A DNA stretch of 9,227 bases from Elusimicrobiota bacterium (GTDB taxonomy: Bacteria > Elusimicrobiota > Elusimicrobia > Elusimicrobiales > UBA9959): contig DNQL01000083.1 of the NCBI GenBank assembly GCA_003500765.1, positions 1 to 9,227 on the forward strand. Reading direction: 5' to 3'. The position numbers were made by a program, and so were the translations under genes. The notes below the pieces were generated by a model. That model saw only the letters and a list, made by a program, of their open reading frames with translations, made no database searches and had not been told where the DNA came from. Below, one piece after another: positions 6,175 through 9,227 of the stretch; position 1 is the stretch's first letter; every line of letters starts with the position of its first letter.

Positions 6175-7536
6175 TCATTTCTGTTTCATCTCCTTGTACC
6201 AGTCCTCGTGGCCGTAGAGCTTGTGGGCGCAGGTTTCGCAGAGGCCGTGCGTGAACTTGGCGTCCGACCTGCGCTCGAAATAGGTCTCGACCTGTTCCCA
6301 GTAGTCCTTGCCCGAGCGTATCTTCTTGCAGCTGGCGCAGATCGGGATGAGGTCCTGCAGTGTCTTCACCTCTTTGATTGCTTCTTCCATTTTGCGCCGC
6401 TCTGAGATGTCCCTCACCACCGCCAGGAAATACTCCCGCCCCTCGTGGGAAACCGCCGTGACGCTGACCTCGACAGGGAAGAAAGAGCCGTCGCGGCGCC
6501 GGTCCCGGCTCTCCAGAAGGAGCGAGCCTTTTTCCCTGACCCGCGCCGAGAAACGTTTGAAGTAGGAGGGGTCCTCCCCCTCGCCCCACACATCCCAGAC
6601 TTTCATCGACAGGAGTCTCTTTTTGGAGTAGCCCAAATTCTCGCAGGCGGTGGCGTTGATGTCAAGGATGGCGCCGGTCTCCGGTTCGACTATAAAAAAG
6701 CCGTCGGTAGAGCGCTCCATGAGGTTCCTGAACAGGGCGAGTTCCCTCCCCGCCCTGCGTATCTCCGTTATGTCGTTTATCACCCCGACCAGCAGCTGGC
6801 GGCCGTCCTGACCGGTGAAAAGCCGCTTGGTGGTTATTATCGTGTGCTCGATCCCTTTGGAGTCGGTGAACTTCTCCTCGTTGACGTTCTCCTGGCCGCT
6901 CCTGAAGACCCGCTCGTCCTTCTCATGGAAGACCTCCGCCTGCGCCTTCGGGAAGAAATCGTTGTCGGATTTGCCGATTAGCCTGGCGCGCGGGTAGCCC
7001 ATGAAACGGCAATAGGCGTCGTTGAGCATGACCCATTTATGCGAGCGGTCCTTGACGAAGACCGGCGACCCCACGGTATTGAGGATCTGCTCCAGCTGAA
7101 GGCGGGCCTGCGCCAGGGCGGACTCCGCGGTCTTGGCCCGGGTGACGTTCTCGAAGAGTATGCCGACGCAGTCGCCGGGCAGGGGAAAGGCGTTGAAGGA
7201 GTACCAGGCCGGTTGCAGTCCGGGCTGGCCGTAAAGGAAATCGGATATGCGCAGCGGCTTTTTTTTCAGGGCCACGTCCCGGTATTTTTTATGTATCCCC
7301 ATCTTGCCCAGGCCGGGAAAGATCTCCAGTATGAGCCGACCCAGCATGGCCTCGCGCTTCATGCCGACAAGGCGGGCGCCGGCCGGGTTCACGTCTATCA
7401 TGCGCAGGCTCGCCGGGTCCGACCGGTCCTCCAGGCAATAGACGTAGAGCCCGGTGTCGGTGTTCCTGAGTATGGCGGCGTACAGAGATTCCGGGCCTTC
7501 AGGCCCGCGGCGCTCTTTTTTCACGGCTTTCCGCAT
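6175..7536 (-). CDS. Triple-PAS sensor protein with C-terminal CxxC...HxxCxxC tail
   Basis: The protein is 453 residues long if it starts at the ATG MRKAVKKERR. A longer in-frame start at 7656 exists, but 7536 is preferred: a GGGGAGGG Shine-Dalgarno sits 4-5 nt before it, and the good promoter at 7583-7611 lies inside the longer reading. Three PAS domains follow at about residues 17-136, 146-260 (NTVGSPVFVKDRSHKWVMLN...) and 267-380 (MERSTDGFFIVEPETGAILDIN... with a PAC-like ending VVRDISERRKMEEA). A short coiled coil leads to the tail (about 392-450) with Cys400 and Cys403 (PICASCKKIR) and His430, Cys433 and Cys436 (FTHGLCETCAHKLYG). No membrane segment, kinase, GGDEF or other output domain is present. 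As first gene of the operon it may sense a cytosolic or redox cue, but its output is unknown. The tail is about 64% identical (44/69 by eye) to that of the GAF protein. Confidence 0.9.
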   Translation of the reverse strand: MRKAVKKERRGPEGPESLYAAILRNTDTGLYVYCLEDRSDPASLRMIDVNPAGARLVGMKREAMLGRLILEIFPGLGKMGIHKKYRDVALKKKPLRISDFLYGQPGLQPAWYSFNAFPLPGDCVGILFENVTRAKTAESALAQARLQLEQILNTVGSPVFVKDRSHKWVMLNDAYCRFMGYPRARLIGKSDNDFFPKAQAEVFHEKDERVFRSGQENVNEEKFTDSKGIEHTIITTKRLFTGQDGRQLLVGVINDITEIRRAGRELALFRNLMERSTDGFFIVEPETGAILDINATACENLGYSKKRLLSMKVWDVWGEGEDPSYFKRFSARVREKGSLLLESRDRRRDGSFFPVEVSVTAVSHEGREYFLAVVRDISERRKMEEAIKEVKTLQDLIPICASCKKIRSGKDYWEQVETYFERRSDAKFTHGLCETCAHKLYGHEDWYKEMKQK

Positions 7537-7544
7537 TGTCCCTC

Positions 7545-7575
7545 CCCGCCCCCCGGCGGGCCGCCTTATGGCGGC
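7545..7575 (-). promoter_or_regulatory. Tandem hairpins in the 5' leader of the sensor operon
   Basis: On the minus strand the leader carries GCCGCC-ATAA-GGCGGC (7560-7575), a perfect 6-bp stem with a 4-nt loop that would start right at the predicted transcript 5' end. It is followed at once by CCCGCC-GGGG-GGCGGG (7545-7560), ending directly against the GGGGAGGG ribosome-binding site of the PAS gene. Segment 1 could also pair with segment 4. Such structures may stabilise the mRNA end or modulate initiation. The pairing is seen in sequence; function is inferred. Confidence 0.4.
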
Positions 7576-7582
7576 TCCAATC

Positions 7583-7611
7583 ATTCTATATATGAAATGG
7601 AGTATTTTCAA
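7583..7611 (-). promoter_or_regulatory. Sigma70-type promoter for the leftward sensor operon
   Basis: On the minus strand, a -35 element TTGAAA (7606-7611, 5 of 6 matching the consensus) is separated by exactly 17 bp from a -10 element TAGAAT (7583-7588, 5 of 6). Transcription should begin near 7575-7577, about 40 nt before the PAS start codon. The region is locally AT-rich within GC-rich surroundings. No other comparable promoter was seen in the short gaps downstream, which supports a single operon. Confidence 0.65.
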
Positions 7612-7640
7612 GGCTTTTCTGGGCGGCGTTCGAAGTTTGA

Positions 7641-7646
7641 TAAGAT
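7641..7646 (+). promoter_or_regulatory. Possible -10 element of the oxidoreductase gene
   Basis: TAAGAT (4 of 6 to TATAAT) lies in a short AT-rich patch ending 8 nt before the oxidoreductase ATG. No convincing -35 element is found 16-18 bp upstream, and no Shine-Dalgarno precedes the ATG. If used, the transcript would be nearly leaderless. This is weak evidence, recorded because the divergent gene needs a promoter somewhere in the 118-bp gap. Confidence 0.22.
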
Positions 7647-7654
7647 ATTGCCGC

Positions 7655-9088
7655 ATGGGAACGCATGATGTGGCGATAATAGGCGCGGGCGTGACCGGGG
7701 CCGCCCTGGCGCGGGAGCTTTCCCGCTACCGCCTCTCCGTCCTGCTCCTCGAAAAGGAGGCCGAGCCGGCCTTCGGCGTTTCCAAGTCCAACAGCGGGAT
7801 AATCCACGCCGGGACGCAGAACCCGCCCGGCTCGCTGAAAGCCCGCCTCTGCGTCGAAGGCAACCGCCTCATAGCCGGGCCGCTCTCCGCCGAGCTCGGC
7901 CTGGACTTCATCCGCTGCGGGCAGCTCATAGCCGTTTTCGACCTCTCCGACCTGCCCCGGCTGGAGCGGATAAAGTCGGAGGGCGGGGCGATGGGCGTCG
8001 AAGGCCTGGAGATAGTGGACCGGGCCTGGCTGGACGCCAATGAGCCCAACCTGGGCCCCGGCGTAAAGGCCGCCCTGCTCTGCCCTACGGCCGGGATGAT
8101 CAGCCCCTACCGCTTCGTTTACGCGTTGGTTGAGAACGCCCAGGCCAACGGCGTGATATTGCGCGCCTCCTCCCCGGTCACGGCGATAGCCCGCGGCACG
8201 GACGGGACGTTCACGGTGAAGGCCGGCGGGTCGGAATACCGCGCCCGCTTCGTGGTCAACGCCGCCGGCCTCTACGCCGACGATATCGCGCGCATGGCGG
8301 GACTCCCCCCCTACCCGATAAAGCCGCGCAAGGGCGAGGAGTACCTGCTCGACAGGAAGCGGGAGCATATCGCCAACCGCATCATCTTCCCCCTCCCCTC
8401 GGGCAAGTCCAAGGGAATACTCATAATCAAGACCTCGGACGGCAACCCGATGATAGGCCCTACGGCGCATGAGACGGACGACCCCGGGGACCTCTCCACT
8501 ACCGACGAGGGTCTGGCCGAGGTGCTGGCCGGCGCCCGCCGGATGATGCCGTCGATAAGCAGGTCGGACATCATCGCCTATTTCGCGGGCCTGCGCCCGG
8601 CTTCCGGGGACGATTTCGTGATAAGGCACGAGGACGCCCTCCCGGGCTTCTTCAGCGCGGCCGGCATACAGTCGCCGGGGCTTACTGCCGCTCCGGCCAT
8701 AGCCCTTCACCTCAAAGGACTTATGGCGGAGCGGGGACTCGAACTGGAACCCAGGGACGATTTCAGGCCGCATCGCGAAAAGCCGGTGCACCTGTTCCAG
8801 GTATCTCCGGAGCGCACGCGGGAACTGATAGCGGGCGACCCCGGCTACGGCGACATAGTCTGCAGGTGCGAGATGGTCTCGGCGCGCGAAGTGCGCGACG
8901 CGATAAAGCGCGGGGCACGCACCCTCGACGGTGTCAAGTTCCGCACCCGCGCGCAGGCCGGCCGCTGCCACGGCGGCTTCTGCACCACCCGGATAATGAA
9001 GATCATGCGCGAGGAACTTGGCCTCGCGGCCGCGGAGATAACCAAGCGCGGGCCCGGCTCGGAGATCATAAAGGACGAAAGGAAATAA
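7655..9088 (+). CDS. FAD-dependent oxidoreductase with C-terminal [2Fe-2S] (BFD-like) domain, GlpA/LhgO-like
   Basis: This 477-residue protein begins MGTHDVAIIGAGVTG; this ATG puts the FAD-binding GAGVTG loop at residues 10-15 and the ribose-binding acid at Glu33, as in the DAO fold. Longer in-frame starts only add non-conserved residues and overlap the divergent gene's promoter. SNSGIIHAG (45-53), VVNAAGLYADDIA (200-212) and AGLRPA (311-316) are typical of the glycerol-3-phosphate/L-2-hydroxyglutarate dehydrogenase superfamily. The C-terminus (about 400-455) is a BFD-like domain with Cys403, Cys405, Cys438 and Cys443 (VCRCE ... GRCHGGFC), as in GlpA, expected to hold a [2Fe-2S] cluster. It would oxidise a hydroxy-acid or polyol phosphate and pass electrons to a partner flavoprotein or the quinone pool. 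Relatives in many bacteria precede an NAD(P)/FAD oxidoreductase gene and a DUF1667 gene. No membrane segment is seen. Substrate is not certain, so no symbol is given. Confidence 0.9.
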   Translation: MGTHDVAIIGAGVTGAALARELSRYRLSVLLLEKEAEPAFGVSKSNSGIIHAGTQNPPGSLKARLCVEGNRLIAGPLSAELGLDFIRCGQLIAVFDLSDLPRLERIKSEGGAMGVEGLEIVDRAWLDANEPNLGPGVKAALLCPTAGMISPYRFVYALVENAQANGVILRASSPVTAIARGTDGTFTVKAGGSEYRARFVVNAAGLYADDIARMAGLPPYPIKPRKGEEYLLDRKREHIANRIIFPLPSGKSKGILIIKTSDGNPMIGPTAHETDDPGDLSTTDEGLAEVLAGARRMMPSISRSDIIAYFAGLRPASGDDFVIRHEDALPGFFSAAGIQSPGLTAAPAIALHLKGLMAERGLELEPRDDFRPHREKPVHLFQVSPERTRELIAGDPGYGDIVCRCEMVSAREVRDAIKRGARTLDGVKFRTRAQAGRCHGGFCTTRIMKIMREELGLAAAEITKRGPGSEIIKDERK

Positions 9089-9089
9089 T

Positions 9090-9215
9090 ATGGCTGAAAC
9101 ACCCAGGATAATCTATATGAGACCCACCGCCAAAAAAGACCGCCGCCTGCTGCGGACGGCGCTGGGCGTGCCGGTCAAGCGCGGCCGCGCCGTATTCGAC
9201 CTGTACCTGAACTGA
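9090..9215 (+). CDS. Small hypothetical protein, 41 residues
   Basis: This short ORF begins MAETPRIIYMRP and ends AVFDLYLN. It starts 1 bp after the oxidoreductase stop, and AAAGGA about 6 nt before the ATG is one of the best Shine-Dalgarno sequences in the window. It is very basic in the middle (TAKKDRRLLRTALGVPVKRGR), has no cysteines, no membrane segment and no motif I recognise. Its position suggests co-translation with the oxidoreductase. It could be a small partner or RNA-binding peptide, a remnant of a longer gene, or spurious. The tight spacing and ribosome-binding site favour a real gene. Confidence 0.5.
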   Translation: MAETPRIIYMRPTAKKDRRLLRTALGVPVKRGRAVFDLYLN

Positions 9216-9216
9216 G

Positions 9217-9227
9217 ATGAAGGAACG
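9217..9227 (+). CDS. Possible first codons of the next gene (cut by the window edge)
   Basis: An ATG one base after the small ORF's stop reads Met-Lys-Glu-Arg before the window ends. In related GlpA-like operons the following gene is often an NAD(P)/FAD oxidoreductase that starts in a similar way, but nothing diagnostic is visible. GAAGGAAC here could equally be the ribosome-binding site of a gene beginning just beyond the edge. Confidence 0.25.

Noticed and set aside
7494..7507. GGGCCTTCAGGCCC palindrome as a terminator or operator
   Set aside because: It lies inside the PAS coding sequence, the loop is too small for a stable hairpin and there is no T-tract; probably chance.
7454..7654. Longer N-terminus for the oxidoreductase (starts at 7454 or 7592)
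   Set aside because: Family members begin a few residues before the GAGxTG loop, as the 7655 start does. The extension overlaps the divergent gene and its promoter.
7537..7656. Longer N-terminus for the PAS protein (start at 7656)
   Set aside because: The extra 40 residues cross the predicted promoter, leader hairpins and ribosome-binding site, and carry no conserved sequence; the 7536 start has a strong Shine-Dalgarno.
7586..8971. A 461-codon open frame antisense to the oxidoreductase gene
   Set aside because: It lies exactly opposite a gene with clear FAD and [2Fe-2S] motifs, has no recognisable domain and no ribosome-binding site. Long antisense frames are common in GC-rich DNA.
1..9227. 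CRISPR arrays, tRNA/rRNA genes, insertion sequences, attachment sites
   Set aside because: No regularly spaced repeats, tRNA-like cloverleaf, transposase motifs or terminal inverted repeats were recognised by eye; coding genes occupy nearly all of the window.

Overview
The window is GC-rich, densely coded bacterial DNA. It must come from a diderm (Gram-negative type) organism, because it encodes a complete TonB-dependent outer-membrane receptor. One unusual trait is heavy use of ATA for isoleucine: 23 of 35 Ile codons in the forward oxidoreductase gene, counted by eye, with no ATT. That is uncommon in GC-rich proteobacteria. Together with the many PAS/GAF proteins carrying Cys-rich tails, it suggests an environmental lineage such as Elusimicrobiota or a deltaproteobacterial/Nitrospirota-like group. 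This placement is a guess.

Layout. Two transcription units diverge from a 118-bp intergenic region (7537-7654). Leftward (minus strand) runs a tight seven-gene array from 7536 to beyond position 1: a three-PAS protein with a Cys-rich tail, a TonB-dependent receptor, a periplasmic PF04392-type substrate-binding protein, a membrane histidine kinase, a receiver-only response regulator, a GAF protein with the same Cys-rich tail, and the N-terminus of an MFS exporter. Gaps range from a 4-bp overlap to 35 bp, and a good sigma70-type promoter precedes the first gene, so this is very probably one operon. Rightward (plus strand) lie a GlpA-like FAD/[2Fe-2S] oxidoreductase, an unrecognised 41-residue small ORF, and perhaps the first codons of a further gene.

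How the parts may work together. The leftward operon reads as an envelope sensing unit. A ligand would cross the outer membrane through the receptor and bind the periplasmic protein, which has no ABC permease or ATPase beside it. It could then be sensed by the kinase's extracytoplasmic domain and relayed to a CheY/Rcp1-like receiver. Two cytosolic PAS/GAF sensors with matching CxxC...HxxCxxC tails flank this core. No DNA-binding output domain is encoded in the window, so the target of the signal is unknown. The ligand cannot be read from the sequence. The rightward unit looks like central or redox metabolism and is probably unrelated in function.

The most interesting observations are the architecture of the receptor/binding-protein/kinase operon with its paired Cys-rich tails, an A6 tract at the kinase-regulator junction where loss of one A would create an in-frame kinase-receiver fusion, and a G9 tract inside the kinase's ATP-lid glycine box.
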